In this document: piece after piece, positions 7,684-15,887 of the stretch
Layout: each line of letters starts with the position of its first letter
Position numbering within the stretch: position 1 is the first letter of the stretch
From: Streptomyces sp. NBC_01262
GTDB lineage: Bacteria; Actinomycetota; Actinomycetes; Streptomycetales; Streptomycetaceae
Assembly (NCBI RefSeq): GCF_036226365.1
Contig: NZ_CP108462.1
Coordinates: 6,852,501-6,916,500 of the forward strand
Direction of reading: 5' to 3'
Length of the DNA: 64,000 nt
Translations under genes and position numbers: made by a program
Notes under the pieces: model-generated
Told to the model about the DNA's origin: nothing
Database searches by the model: none
What the model saw: only the letters and a program-made list of their open reading frames with translations

Positions 7684-9638
7684 CGGTCCAGCTCCTCCTC
7701 GGTGAGGTACTTGCGTAGTTCGTCCTTCTCGAAGAGGGCGAGCAGATCGGATCTGATGGGTTGTGCCTCGCGCGCGGCGAGCTCGACGGCGCCGCCGGCA
7801 CCGTCGGCAAAGGCCCCGCCGTCCGCCCCGGGGAGGGAGCAGGCCTGGACGACGCGACGCCACTGCGGGTCCATACCCGGATGGTCGTCGCGGGTGTGGC
7901 CGCCGCGGCTCTCGGTGCGCTCCAGCGCGCTGCGGGTGATGCACTCCGAGACCAGGAGCATGTTGCGCAGGTCGAGCGCGAGATGCCAGCCGGGGTTGAA
8001 CTGGCGGTGTCCCTCGACGCCCGCGTACCTCGCCCGCGTCCGCAGATCGGCGAGGCGGTCCAGTGCTTCCCGCATCTCGTCAGCCCTGCGGATGATGCCG
8101 ACGAGGTCGTTCATGGTCTGCTGGAGTTCCTGGTGCAGGGTGTACGGATTCGCCAGGTGTGTGGCCTCGTCCTTCTCGCCGTCCTGCGGGCCGAACGGGC
8201 GCAACGCCTCGGCGGCCGCGGCCGTCACCTGTTCGGGCCGCACGCGGGGGCGCTTTTCTCCCAGCGAGGAGGCGTACTGCGCCGCGTGCAGCCCGGCCCG
8301 CCGGCCGAACACGACCAGGTCGGACAGGGAGTTGCCGCCGAGCCGGTTGGAGCCGTGCATTCCGCCGGAGACCTCTCCGGCCGCGTAGAGCCCCGCGACC
8401 CCGGTGGCCGAGGTGGTGTCCGGGTCGACGTCCACACCGCCCATGACGTAATGACAGGTGGGGCCCACCTCCATGGGCTCGGCCGTGATGTCCACGTCCG
8501 CCAGTTCCTTGAACTGGTGGTGCATGGACGGCAGCTTGCGCTTGATCTCCTCGGGCGGCATACGGGTGGACACGTCGAGGAAGACGCCGCCGTGCGGGGA
8601 TCCGCGTCCGGCCTTGACCTCCGCGTTGATGGCGCGCGACACCTCGTCGCGGGGCAGCAGCTCGGGCGGGCGCCCGTTGTTCTCCTGGTCGTCGTACCAG
8701 CGGTCGGCCTCTTCCTCGGACTGTGCGTACTGGCCCTTGAAGACCTCCGGGATGTAGTCGAACATGAAGCGCCTGCCCTCGCTGTTGCGCAGCACTCCGC
8801 CGTCGCCGCGCACCGACTCGGTGACCAGGATTCCCTTCACTGCCGGCGGCCAGACCATGCCGGTGGGGTGGAACTGCACGAATTCCATGTTGATCAGCGA
8901 GGCTCCGGCGAGCAGCGCCAGTGCGTGGCCGTCGCCGGTGTACTCCCAGGAGTTCGATGTCACCTTGAAGGACTTGCCGATACCGCCCGTCGCGAGCACC
9001 ACGGCCGGAGCCTCCATGGTGAAGAACCGGCCGCTCTCGCGCTCGTAGCCGAAGACGCCGGACACCCGGTTCCCGCCGGAGCCGCCGTCCGGCTCGGGCT
9101 CGGTGAGGACGCGGGTGACCGTGTACTCCTGGAAGACCTTGATCCTGGCCTCGGCGTCGCCGAAGTCCCTGGCGTCCTCCTGCTGCAGGGCCACGACCTT
9201 CTGCTGCAGCGCGCGGATCATCTCGAGTCCGGTGCGGTCGCCGACATGGGCGAGGCGGGGATACTCGTGGCCGCCGAAGTTGCGCTGGCTGATCCGGCCG
9301 TCCTTCGTACGGTCGAAGAGCGCGCCCCAGGTCTCCAGCTCCCAGACCCGGTCGGGTGCCTCCTCGGCGTGCAGTTCGGCCATCCGCCAGTTGTTGAGGA
9401 ACTTGCCGCCGCGCATGGTGTCGCGGAAGTGCACCTGCCAGTTGTCCTTGGAGTTGACATTGCCCATGGCGGCGGCGATTCCGCCCTCCGCCATCACGGT
9501 GTGGGCCTTGCCGAAAAGGGACTTGCAGATGATCGCGGTGCGCAGGCCCTGCTGGCGGGCCTCTATCGCCGCCCGCAGTCCGGCCCCGCCCGCGCCGACC
9601 ACCACCACGTCGAAGTTGTGGCGTTCCGCCTCCGTCAT
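7680..9638 (-). CDS. sdhA: Succinate dehydrogenase flavoprotein subunit
   Basis: 652 residues from ATG 9638 (MTEAERHNFD); an in-frame ATG at 9683 would add 15 residues. The dinucleotide fold VVVVGAGGAGLRAAIEA is at the N-terminus. The covalent-FAD histidine region reads HTVMAEGGIAAAMG. The substrate site includes the LLPRDEVSRAI arginine, and the C-terminal FAD contact is HGSNRLGGNSLSDL. It oxidises succinate to fumarate (or the reverse) in the peripheral arm of complex II. This long form without a classical SdhD is the second type of Streptomyces Sdh, paired with the five-helix membrane subunit encoded upstream. Confidence 0.95.
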   Translation of the reverse strand: MTEAERHNFDVVVVGAGGAGLRAAIEARQQGLRTAIICKSLFGKAHTVMAEGGIAAAMGNVNSKDNWQVHFRDTMRGGKFLNNWRMAELHAEEAPDRVWELETWGALFDRTKDGRISQRNFGGHEYPRLAHVGDRTGLEMIRALQQKVVALQQEDARDFGDAEARIKVFQEYTVTRVLTEPEPDGGSGGNRVSGVFGYERESGRFFTMEAPAVVLATGGIGKSFKVTSNSWEYTGDGHALALLAGASLINMEFVQFHPTGMVWPPAVKGILVTESVRGDGGVLRNSEGRRFMFDYIPEVFKGQYAQSEEEADRWYDDQENNGRPPELLPRDEVSRAINAEVKAGRGSPHGGVFLDVSTRMPPEEIKRKLPSMHHQFKELADVDITAEPMEVGPTCHYVMGGVDVDPDTTSATGVAGLYAAGEVSGGMHGSNRLGGNSLSDLVVFGRRAGLHAAQYASSLGEKRPRVRPEQVTAAAAEALRPFGPQDGEKDEATHLANPYTLHQELQQTMNDLVGIIRRADEMREALDRLADLRTRARYAGVEGHRQFNPGWHLALDLRNMLLVSECITRSALERTESRGGHTRDDHPGMDPQWRRVVQACSLPGADGGAFADGAGGAVELAAREAQPIRSDLLALFEKDELRKYLTEEELDR

Positions 9639-9701
9639 CGTTTCTCTCGTTTCCTGGGTCTGTGTCGCGTGGACGTTGTGCACCCGTGCCTGGCGGAACG
9701 G

Positions 9702-10574
9702 TCAGAAGAAGAGCGGGTCGTCGAAGGCCCCGCTCGCCAGCAGGTACACGTAGAGGTCGGACAGGACGATCGTCGTCAGGGAGGCCCAGGCCAGCGCCAT
9801 GTGATGGGCGTTGAGCTTCCCGACCCAGCCCCACAGGCGGTAGCGAACGGGGTGTTTGGAGAAGTGCTTGAGACGGCCGCCGATGATGTGCCTGCATGAG
9901 TGGCAGGAGGCCGTGTAGGCCCAGATGAGCACGATGTTCACGAGCAGGAACAGCGTGCCAAGGCCCATGTGGCCCCACTCGCCGCGTTCGTCCCGAAAGC
10001 CCAGCACCGCGTCATAGGTGAGGACGACTGCCAGCAGAGCGGCCAGGAAGAAGAAATAGCGGTGGATATTCTGCATGATCAGCGGGAAGCGGGTCTCGCC
10101 GGAGTACTTCGTGTGCGGCTCGGCCACCGCGCAGGCAGGAGGGGAAGCCCAGAAGCTGCGGTAGTAGGCCTTGCGGTAGTAGTAGCAAGTGGCCCGGAAG
10201 CCCAGCGGGATGATCATGACGAGCAGTGCCGGGGAGAGGGACCACCAGTCACCGACGACGTGCCAGTCGGAGCCTTGCGGCATCACGGCGCAGTTCTCGG
10301 ACAGACACGGGGAGTAGAACGGAGAGACGTAGGGCTCGGCGTAGTAGTCGGCGCCCGAGAGGATCCGCCACGTCGAGTAGACGACGAACGCAAAGAGGCC
10401 GAGCCCGGTGGCGAGCGGAGGCAGCCACCAGCGGTCCGTTCTCAGGTGCCGTGCGGGGATCCCGGCTCGCCCCGGCGCATGCACACCGCCGCGGACGGCG
10501 CTGTGCTGCGGCCGGGACGATGGATCGCCGGGTGAGGGTTCGGGGTCGTGTCGGGTGGGCGTTCCTGTCGCCAA
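9702..10574 (-). CDS. Succinate dehydrogenase membrane subunit (SdhC-like)
   Basis: 290 residues. A 45-residue polar N-terminus is followed by five membrane helices: LPPLATGLGLFAFVVYSTW, SPALLVMIIPLGFRATCYYY, YFFFLAALLAVVLTYDAVL, LGTLFLLVNIVLIWAYTASC and LAWASLTTIVLSDLYVYLLA. Histidines suitable as haem ligands occur in QNIHRYFF, SCHSCRHIIGG and NAHHMALAW. It would anchor SdhAB and pass electrons to menaquinone. The start is an unusual TTG, decided by a strong AGGAGG eight bases upstream; no in-frame ATG sits in a comparable position. It is cotranscribed with the SdhA and SdhB genes. Confidence 0.8.
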   Translation of the reverse strand: MATGTPTRHDPEPSPGDPSSRPQHSAVRGGVHAPGRAGIPARHLRTDRWWLPPLATGLGLFAFVVYSTWRILSGADYYAEPYVSPFYSPCLSENCAVMPQGSDWHVVGDWWSLSPALLVMIIPLGFRATCYYYRKAYYRSFWASPPACAVAEPHTKYSGETRFPLIMQNIHRYFFFLAALLAVVLTYDAVLGFRDERGEWGHMGLGTLFLLVNIVLIWAYTASCHSCRHIIGGRLKHFSKHPVRYRLWGWVGKLNAHHMALAWASLTTIVLSDLYVYLLASGAFDDPLFF

Positions 10575-10610
10575 GGCGGCCTCCTGGTGCGTAGTGCTGA
10601 GTCGGCGGCC

Positions 10611-10919
10611 TTACCGCCGCAGTTCGGGACCGTGGCGCGACCCGATACCTTCGTCGTCGCAGCCGGCCCACATCGAAGGGTCGTACGGCGTTGACGGAAT
10701 GAACACGATGTCGGACTGCGCGAGGGCAGGCGCCGGCTCCTCGGCCGCCGCGCCCTCGTGCAACCGCAACAGGGCCAGGTCCTCCCGCAGATGGTCGGCG
10801 TCCTCCCGTACCCGGCGGACGTCCAAACCGTTTCCGAGGCAGATCTGAAGCCGACCCACTGATCGGTCCAGGTCATCGAGAGCATGCCGGGCAGTCGCCA
10901 GTTCGTTGTGAACGGACAC
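10611..10919 (-). CDS. Small helical protein at head of the sdh operon
   Basis: 102 residues from a GTG behind GGGAGGGACCC. The N-terminal two-thirds is a predicted helical hairpin or coiled coil (ELATARHALDDLDRSVGRLQ ... VRREDADHLREDLALL); the tail is DIVFIPSTPYDPSMWAGCDD. It is soluble, with no recognised family. It ends 36 nt before the SdhC-like gene in the same direction, so it is probably the first gene of the operon; a role linked to complex II is inference from position only. Confidence 0.65.
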   Translation of the reverse strand: MSVHNELATARHALDDLDRSVGRLQICLGNGLDVRRVREDADHLREDLALLRLHEGAAAEEPAPALAQSDIVFIPSTPYDPSMWAGCDDEGIGSRHGPELRR

Positions 10920-11372
10920 GGGTCCCTCCCTCCGGACAAACGTGACGGGCGTTCTTGTGGTCTGACATGACGCTGGGAGCGTCACAGCCCTATGTTGTCC
11001 GGGGCGGTGCTCCCTGCGCATGGGCCGTCAGGCCCCACGCGAAGGGCCGAACAGCAGTAGTGGAGGCGCCACTTGGGGTCTTTGGGTTCGAAACCAAGAT
11101 CGAGGGCCGGGCAGGGGCCAGGACGTGGGCGGGCTGGGCCGGTGTGGACCTGTGGCCCGGAAAGGATCAGAGTGGCAACGGCCCCGAAGTCACGCTCGGC
11201 AACGCCGCTGCGGCAGGGGTCGCCGACCGGGCGGAAGCGCATACGGCCGACATGACCGCGTTGCGCCGCCACAGCGCCGGATTGTCGGGCGAATGTCGTG
11301 CCTCCCGCCGGGACCGGCCTCACCGCACGGCATTCACCGGGCTCACGTGCGACGAACGCAGGCCAGGGCTGC
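10920..11372. other. Intergenic with one copy of the paired-GGGCC repeat
   Basis: No gene is supported. 11093-11123 reads 'accaagatcgagggccgggc' and continues 'aggggccagga', matching repeats at 25544, 33740 and 56310. The promoter of the sdh operon should lie near 10930-10990, but I cannot place clear -35/-10 boxes. Confidence 0.4.
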
Positions 11373-11882
11373 TCACGTGTAGATGATCTGGCCGCCGGCT
11401 GCGTGCTCGTAGAACTCGCCGACGGTGATGATGCCCTGGACCTGGTCGATGAGGTCGTTCTTGGTCAGTTCGAAGAGGTCGACGGAGGCCTTGCAGGCGT
11501 AGATGCCGGCGCCGGTATCGGCGATCATCTCGATGAACTCGGGGATGGGCGGGATGTCGAGCTTGGCCATCTTGCCTGCCATGTAGCGCGTCATGGCCTC
11601 GGGGGCTCCGGGGAGGGCGCCGAGGAGGGTGGGCAGGTGCAGGCCGGGGTTGCCGACGGTGGCGAGCTTGATGTGTTCCCAGTGCTTCGTGGTGATGGCG
11701 TCGAGGCCGAAGAAGGTGAAGAACAGGTCGGCTTCGATGCCTTCGGCGCGGGCGCCGTTGGCCATGATGAGGGCGGGGTAGATGCCGTCGAGGGATCCTT
11801 TGGAGACGATGATCGAGACCTTCTCGATCGTGCTGGTGCTGGTGCTGGTGCTGGTGCTGGTGCTGGTGCCGGTTCCGGGCAT
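11373..11882 (-). CDS. DsrE/DsrF/DrsH-like sulfur carrier protein
   Basis: 169 residues. After a Thr-Ser repeat (residues about 4-18) the DsrE fold starts VSIIVSKGSLDGIYPALIMANGARAEG, with LFFTFFGLDAI and a conserved Cys in GAGIYACKASVDLF. DsrE-like proteins bind sulfane sulfur on this Cys and pass it to partners such as DsrC/TusE. The gene is third in a minus-strand run SQR-like, DsrC/TusE, DsrE. The N-terminal repeat is encoded by a hexanucleotide run and is not part of the fold. Confidence 0.85.
   Translation of the reverse strand: MPGTGTSTSTSTSTSTSTIEKVSIIVSKGSLDGIYPALIMANGARAEGIEADLFFTFFGLDAITTKHWEHIKLATVGNPGLHLPTLLGALPGAPEAMTRYMAGKMAKLDIPPIPEFIEMIADTGAGIYACKASVDLFELTKNDLIDQVQGIITVGEFYEHAAGGQIIYT
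11829..11873 (-). repeat. Hexanucleotide simple repeat coding Thr-Ser
   Basis: A run of about seven gctggt units on the plus strand, the last slightly diverged, encodes alternating Thr-Ser on the minus strand at the N-terminus of the DsrE-like protein. Unit changes stay in frame, so length could vary without loss of the protein. Confidence 0.8.
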
Positions 11883-11927
11883 GGCGGGACCGTCCTTTCG
11901 GTCGGGGTGTGGGTGAGGGGGCGGGGG

Positions 11928-12245
11928 TCAGATGCAGCCGCGGGGCTTGGGGATTCCGGCGATCTTCGCGGCGATCTTGGCCGGGCCCTTGGGGAAGAGC
12001 TGGTAGAGCTCCTTGATGGTCACGCCGGAGGCCTTGCCCAGGACGCGGACGGTGGGGCCGGTGCCCTTCTCGGCGTATTGGGCCCGCATGAAATCGATGA
12101 CCTGCCAGTGCTGGTCGGTCAGTTCGTCGATGCCCTGCTCCCTGGCGATCTGCGGGGCCATGGCCGGGGTCCACTGGCCGGGGTCCTCGAAGAAGCCCTC
12201 GTCGTTGACCGTGACGGCGGTGGTGTCGTATGTGGTGGTGGTCAT
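11928..12245 (-). CDS. TusE/DsrC/DsvC family sulfur relay protein
   Basis: 105 residues, the normal family length. It shows the DsrC core DEGFFEDPGQWTPAMAPQIA and LTDQHWQVIDFMRAQYAEKG, and the C-terminal arm LFPKGPAKIAAKIAGIPKPRGCI, whose penultimate Cys is the conserved persulfide-carrying residue of DsrC/TusE. The second DsrC-arm cysteine is not present, as in TusE-type carriers. It would accept sulfur from a donor and hand it to an acceptor; SQR-like and DsrE-like neighbours are natural partners. Cotranscribed with them (short gaps, same strand). Confidence 0.9.
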   Translation of the reverse strand: MTTTTYDTTAVTVNDEGFFEDPGQWTPAMAPQIAREQGIDELTDQHWQVIDFMRAQYAEKGTGPTVRVLGKASGVTIKELYQLFPKGPAKIAAKIAGIPKPRGCI

Positions 12246-12257
12246 GGCGGGTCCCTT

Positions 12258-13499
12258 TCAGGCGTGGGTGTGGGTCTTGCCGTGCTCGGGCATGGCCGGG
12301 CTGACGCCGGGGAGGTTCCGTCCGGGCAGGAGGCTGTGCCAGTAGAGCCACTCGAAGGCGAGTTTGCCGAGGTGGTTGGCGCGGGACTGTTTGAGCAGCG
12401 GCAGGCCGATGGCGGCGGGGTAGTGGCCGGGCAGGGGTTCGGTGTCGTAGTTGAAGTCGATGAGCAGGGCCTTGCCGGAGCCGGTCTCGATGAAGCAGTT
12501 GGTGTGGCCGTCGTAGGAGGCGTCCAGTGGCAGGCCGGCGAGGTGGCGGCCGATGTTGTGCACCAGGGTCTCGCCCTGGAAGTGGGCGACGGATCCGGCT
12601 TTGGAGACCGGCAGTCCGGTGGCGTCGCCGATGGCGAAGATTTCGGGCCGGGTGGGGGATTGCAGGGTGTGCTTGTCGACGGGGACGAAGCCCAGGTCGT
12701 CGCCGAGGCCGGGGGAGCGGCCGACGTAGGCGGCGCCGCCGTGCAGGGGTACGACCACGGCCAGGTCGAACGGTACCTCGCGGTCGTCGTAGGAGATGAG
12801 CCGGCCACCCGCGCCGTCGACGGTGCCGGTGGTGAATTCCGTGACCAGTGCGATGCCCTTGTCCTGAAGCAGGCCGCCCAGGGTGCGGGAGGCGACGGGC
12901 TTGGTGAAGGCGGCGTCCAGCGGGGTGACGTAGGTCAGCTCGGCCTGGTCGCGGATGCCCCGGCGGCGGAAGTAGGCGTCGGCGAGGAAGGCGAACTCCA
13001 GGGGTGCGACCGGGCACTTGATGGGCATGTCGGCGACGTTGACGACGATGCGGCCGCCGTGGAAGTCCTCCAGGGCACGGTGCAGGGCGGTCGCTCCGGG
13101 CAGGTCGTAGAAGGTGAAGACCTTCTCCTTCCACCCCGGGCCGGTCAGGCCGTCGGTCTCTTCGGGCAGCAGGGTGGCGCCGGTGGCGACCACCAGCACC
13201 TCGTAGCCGAGGGAGGTGCCGTCGGCGAAGTGCACTTGCCGTGCGTCGAGGTCGACCCGGTCGATCTCGGCCCTGCGGTAGCCGATCCCGTCCAGCAGTT
13301 GCTGCTGGCGGGGGCGGGTGAGGGCGTGCGGCTGGGCGAGTCCGAAGGGGACGAAGAGCAGCCCGGGTTGGTAGACGTGGTCGTCGTTCTGGTCGACCAC
13401 GATGATCCGGTATTCGCTCTCGTCGTACTGCCGTCGCAGCCGATTGGCCGTCAGCGTGCCTGCCGTGCCGCTTCCCAGGATGACGATGCGCGTGTCCAT
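12258..13499 (-). CDS. Sulfide:quinone oxidoreductase-like flavoprotein
   Basis: 413 residues from ATG 13499. The N-terminal FAD fold is MDTRIVILGSGTAGTLTANRL; the second nucleotide motif is LVVATGATLLPEETDG; the C-terminal FAD contact is EIFAIGDATGLPVSKAGSVAH. A Cys in ADMPIKCPVAPLEFAFLADA matches the central redox Cys of the SQR family. The C-terminus has an amphipathic tail suited to membrane association. SQR enzymes oxidise sulfide to persulfide/polysulfide and reduce quinone. It heads the operon with the DsrC/TusE and DsrE genes. A CsoR/CstR-like palindrome lies 58 nt upstream. SQR versus other members of this pyridine nucleotide-disulfide family cannot be settled by eye. Confidence 0.8.
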   Translation of the reverse strand: MDTRIVILGSGTAGTLTANRLRRQYDESEYRIIVVDQNDDHVYQPGLLFVPFGLAQPHALTRPRQQQLLDGIGYRRAEIDRVDLDARQVHFADGTSLGYEVLVVATGATLLPEETDGLTGPGWKEKVFTFYDLPGATALHRALEDFHGGRIVVNVADMPIKCPVAPLEFAFLADAYFRRRGIRDQAELTYVTPLDAAFTKPVASRTLGGLLQDKGIALVTEFTTGTVDGAGGRLISYDDREVPFDLAVVVPLHGGAAYVGRSPGLGDDLGFVPVDKHTLQSPTRPEIFAIGDATGLPVSKAGSVAHFQGETLVHNIGRHLAGLPLDASYDGHTNCFIETGSGKALLIDFNYDTEPLPGHYPAAIGLPLLKQSRANHLGKLAFEWLYWHSLLPGRNLPGVSPAMPEHGKTHTHA

Positions 13500-13556
13500 G
13501 CCCCCACTGTCGGCGGGCGGGTGGTGGGGAGTGAGGGGCCGAAGGTCCCTCACCCC

Positions 13557-13572
13557 GTACCCGTAGGGGTAT
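13557..13572. promoter_or_regulatory. CsoR/CstR-like operator upstream of SQR gene
   Basis: GTACCCGTAGGGGTAT contains the inverted repeat TACCC-GTAG-GGGTA. The family of copper and persulfide sensors CsoR/CstR binds G-tract palindromes of this kind. It lies 58 nt before the SQR start, where it would overlap the promoter and repress the sulfur operon. Confidence 0.6.
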
Positions 13573-13629
13573 ATCCGCAGGCGTTCGCCGCGCAGTCGGG
13601 CCCGCGGCGCGGCCGGCTCTTCGGAGGGA

Positions 13630-13854
13630 TCACTGCCCGGTGCCGGGCTTGGCCGCCAGGTACCGGTCGTACAGGACGACCCGCACCGTTTGCTCCGGTT
13701 CGACGACGAACACCGCCCGCACGGCGGCGGTGACGGCGCGCGCGCCGAACTCCTCGGCGAGTTCGGCGGAGGCGATGAACGGTGGTGCAGTCAGGGGCGA
13801 AGTCAGCCGGACCGGTCCGTGGGTGCTCCCGGTCCGCTGTCGCGAAGCGGTCAT
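13630..13854 (-). CDS. Small hypothetical protein beside sulfur regulon operator
   Basis: 74 residues, soluble, starting at ATG 13854 with GGGAG about 11 nt upstream. The core ASAELAEEFGARAVTAAVRA followed by VEPEQTVRVVLYDRYLA looks like a compact alpha/beta protein. No family is recognised. It is transcribed divergently from the OsmC gene, with the second CsoR/CstR-like palindrome between them, so it may belong to the same response. The overlapping longer frames look like shadows. Confidence 0.45.
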   Translation of the reverse strand: MTASRQRTGSTHGPVRLTSPLTAPPFIASAELAEEFGARAVTAAVRAVFVVEPEQTVRVVLYDRYLAAKPGTGQ

Positions 13855-13954
13855 GGGTTCGCAGGCTCCCTCGTACGCGGGCGGGCGAGCCCCGGACGCC
13901 GCGACGGCAGCCACCGGGACAGCCCCGCCGGCACGCCTGCTCACCAGGCCCACA

Positions 13955-13970
13955 ATACCCGGGAGGGTAT
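13955..13970. promoter_or_regulatory. CsoR/CstR-like operator upstream of OsmC gene
   Basis: ATACCCGGGAGGGTAT is a perfect 6-bp-arm palindrome with a 4-nt spacer, the same architecture as the site at 13557-13572. It lies in the divergent region between the small minus-strand gene and the OsmC gene. Confidence 0.6.
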
Positions 13971-14100
13971 GCTCGACACGGGGGTCGCCCGAGGGCCGAA
14001 CGGCCCTTTCCGCGGTACCACCGGCCCTTCCCGGCCCCGGCCCGGCCGCGCTGAACTGGAAGACGGCAGCATGCACCGGCGCACGCGAGGAGAATCGGCC

Positions 14101-14550
14101 ATGACCCAGATCAGGCCGGGGGCCGTCGCCCCCGAACCGCCGGAGCGGGTCCGGAACCGGATCGACGTCGGCTACGTCGCAGGGGAGGCGTACACCGCCT
14201 ACATACGCGGTCACCGGCTGCTCGTCGACCAGTCGGCCGAGGCGGGGGGCGACGACACCGCGCCTACCCCGACCGAGCTGTTCGCCGCCTCCCTGGCCAC
14301 CTGCGTCGCCTTCTACGCCGGCCGCTACCTCGACCGCCACGGCCTCGACCGGGCCGGGCTGCGCGTGCGTGCCGAATTCGACATGGCCACCGACCGCCCC
14401 GCCCGCGTCGCCGCGATCCGCGTCGCGGTCACGCCGCCGCCCGGACTGCCCGAGCAACGCCGCGCGGGGATGCTTGCCGTCGCCTCGCACTGCACCGTCC
14501 ACAACACCCTCCACCAGCCGCCTGAGATCGGCATCGAGCTGGAGCCATGA
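14101..14550 (+). CDS. OsmC family protein
   Basis: 149 residues from ATG 14101 with GAGGAGAA upstream. The two catalytic cysteines of the OsmC/Ohr fold are in ELFAASLATCVAFYAGRYL and VASHCTVHNTL. The family reduces organic hydroperoxides or persulfides with thiols. Here the neighbouring SQR/DsrC/DsrE genes and a shared palindrome suggest a role with persulfides rather than classical peroxide resistance; that is inference. The C-terminus, PPEIGIELEP, is complete. Confidence 0.85.
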   Translation: MTQIRPGAVAPEPPERVRNRIDVGYVAGEAYTAYIRGHRLLVDQSAEAGGDDTAPTPTELFAASLATCVAFYAGRYLDRHGLDRAGLRVRAEFDMATDRPARVAAIRVAVTPPPGLPEQRRAGMLAVASHCTVHNTLHQPPEIGIELEP

Positions 14551-14711
14551 CCGTGCCCTCCCCTCCGTCCCCTCCGTCACCTCCCTGACGGGCCCCAGGG
14601 CGCGACATAGCGGTCGGACCCGTCACCGAGCTCTTCAGGTGGAACGGCCTCGCGGACGCGGGTCAGCGCCGTGGTCCACCACCCTTGTCGTCTCCTCCGG
14701 CGATCCGAGGG

Positions 14712-15593
14712 CTACTCGTGGGTGTGCGGAACGACGATGACCGGGCAGCGGGCGTGCCGCAGTACGCCCTGGCTGACCGAGCCCAGGAGCATGCCGGTGA
14801 AGCCGCCGTGCCCGCGTGTTCCCACGATGAGGCCGAGGGCGTGTTCGGAGGCTTCGGTCAGGGCCTGCACCGGGTGGCCGCTCACGACCTCGTGGTGCAG
14901 TTCCACTTCCGGATGGGTGGCGGTACGCCCGGCCACCGTCTCCGACAGCAGTCGGCGGTACTCCTGAACGGCCGCGTCCTCGTCGGGGACTCCGCGCCGG
15001 GGAGGCTGCCACACATACAGGGCACGCAGGAGAGCGCCGCGCAGGGAGGCCTCCTCGAAGGCGAAGTCGACCGCGGCGGCGGAACGAGGGCTGCCGTCCA
15101 CACCGACCACGAAGAACGGCGGCTGCTGGGTGATGTGCTCCGGCTCCGGCACGACCACCACCGGGCACGGGCTGTGGGCGATGAGTGGCAGGGCGATGGC
15201 GGAGGAGGTGAACAGCTCCTGGGCGGCGCTCAGATGCCGGGATCCGAGCACGACCGCCGTGGCCTGCTGCGCCTGCTCACGCAGCACCCAGACCGGGGCA
15301 CCCTCCGCCAGCAGCCCGGAGACCCGTGTCCGCGGATGCCGGGACTCGACGAAGGCAACCGCCTCCGTCAGCAGATGATCGCCCGCCTTGTGCAGCCCCT
15401 CGTTCCATTCCTCCCAAGACGGCCGCCCGCCCGTCGGCCGGTTGCCAGGGGTCGGGGCACCTTGTGCGTGGACCAGCAGCAGGGGCAGGCGGCGCCGAGC
15501 TGCCTCATCGGCGGCCCAGACCAGCGATGAACGTTTGCCCGGATCGGGGTCGACCCCGACCACGATCGGCATACCGCTTTCTGCATGCGTCAT
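14712..15593 (-). CDS. Universal stress protein, tandem UspA domains
   Basis: 293 residues from ATG 15593 behind AAGGAG. Two UspA folds: residues about 8-150 (MPIVVGVDPDPGKRSSLVWA ... VVLGSRHLSAAQELFTSSAI ... CPVVVVPE) and about 160-293 (FFVVGVDGSPRSAAAVDFAF ... LIVGTRGHGGFTGMLLGSVS ... CPVIVVPH). The G-2x-G-9x-G(S/T) ATP-binding pattern is clear in the second domain. Typical Streptomyces stress-inducible cytoplasmic protein. It follows the OsmC gene tail to tail. Confidence 0.92.
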   Translation of the reverse strand: MTHAESGMPIVVGVDPDPGKRSSLVWAADEAARRRLPLLLVHAQGAPTPGNRPTGGRPSWEEWNEGLHKAGDHLLTEAVAFVESRHPRTRVSGLLAEGAPVWVLREQAQQATAVVLGSRHLSAAQELFTSSAIALPLIAHSPCPVVVVPEPEHITQQPPFFVVGVDGSPRSAAAVDFAFEEASLRGALLRALYVWQPPRRGVPDEDAAVQEYRRLLSETVAGRTATHPEVELHHEVVSGHPVQALTEASEHALGLIVGTRGHGGFTGMLLGSVSQGVLRHARCPVIVVPHTHE

Positions 15594-15887
15594 CGCCACT
15601 CCTTGGGGGAAACGGGGTCGGGGCGCCCGGGGTGACGATGGCGTTCGGCGGCATCCGCCCCCCTGGTCTCGGCCCGGTTCCTGCCGGTCTCCGCCCGATT
15701 CCCGGGAGCCTGCTGTGGTGCCGATCGCTTCATGCGGCCTCCTCCCGGCAGACGTCAGCTTCCATCCTTGTCGCTCACCGGTTGATGTGCACGGCGAGCG
15801 GCCCCCAGCCAGGCCAGCACGACGAGACCGGAGACACCACCAGCAGTACATGTACGCCCGCCGGTGATTTCAAGATCCCCGACGGAG
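15594..15887. other. Intergenic, nothing recognised
   Basis: 294 bp between two minus-strand genes. No ribosome site with a convincing frame, no strong hairpin and no repeat matching others in the window. Confidence 0.4.

Noticed and set aside
7761..9899. Long plus-strand frame of over 700 codons across sdhA
   Set aside because: It is antisense to a clear sdhA gene; high GC removes stop codons from the opposite strand.
11829..11873. CRISPR array
   Set aside because: The repeat is a 6-bp coding microsatellite without spacers; no CRISPR-like repeats or cas genes were seen elsewhere.
11298..13733. Plus-strand frame of over 800 codons across the sulfur genes
   Set aside because: Gly/Asp/Val-rich low-complexity translation antisense to three recognised genes.
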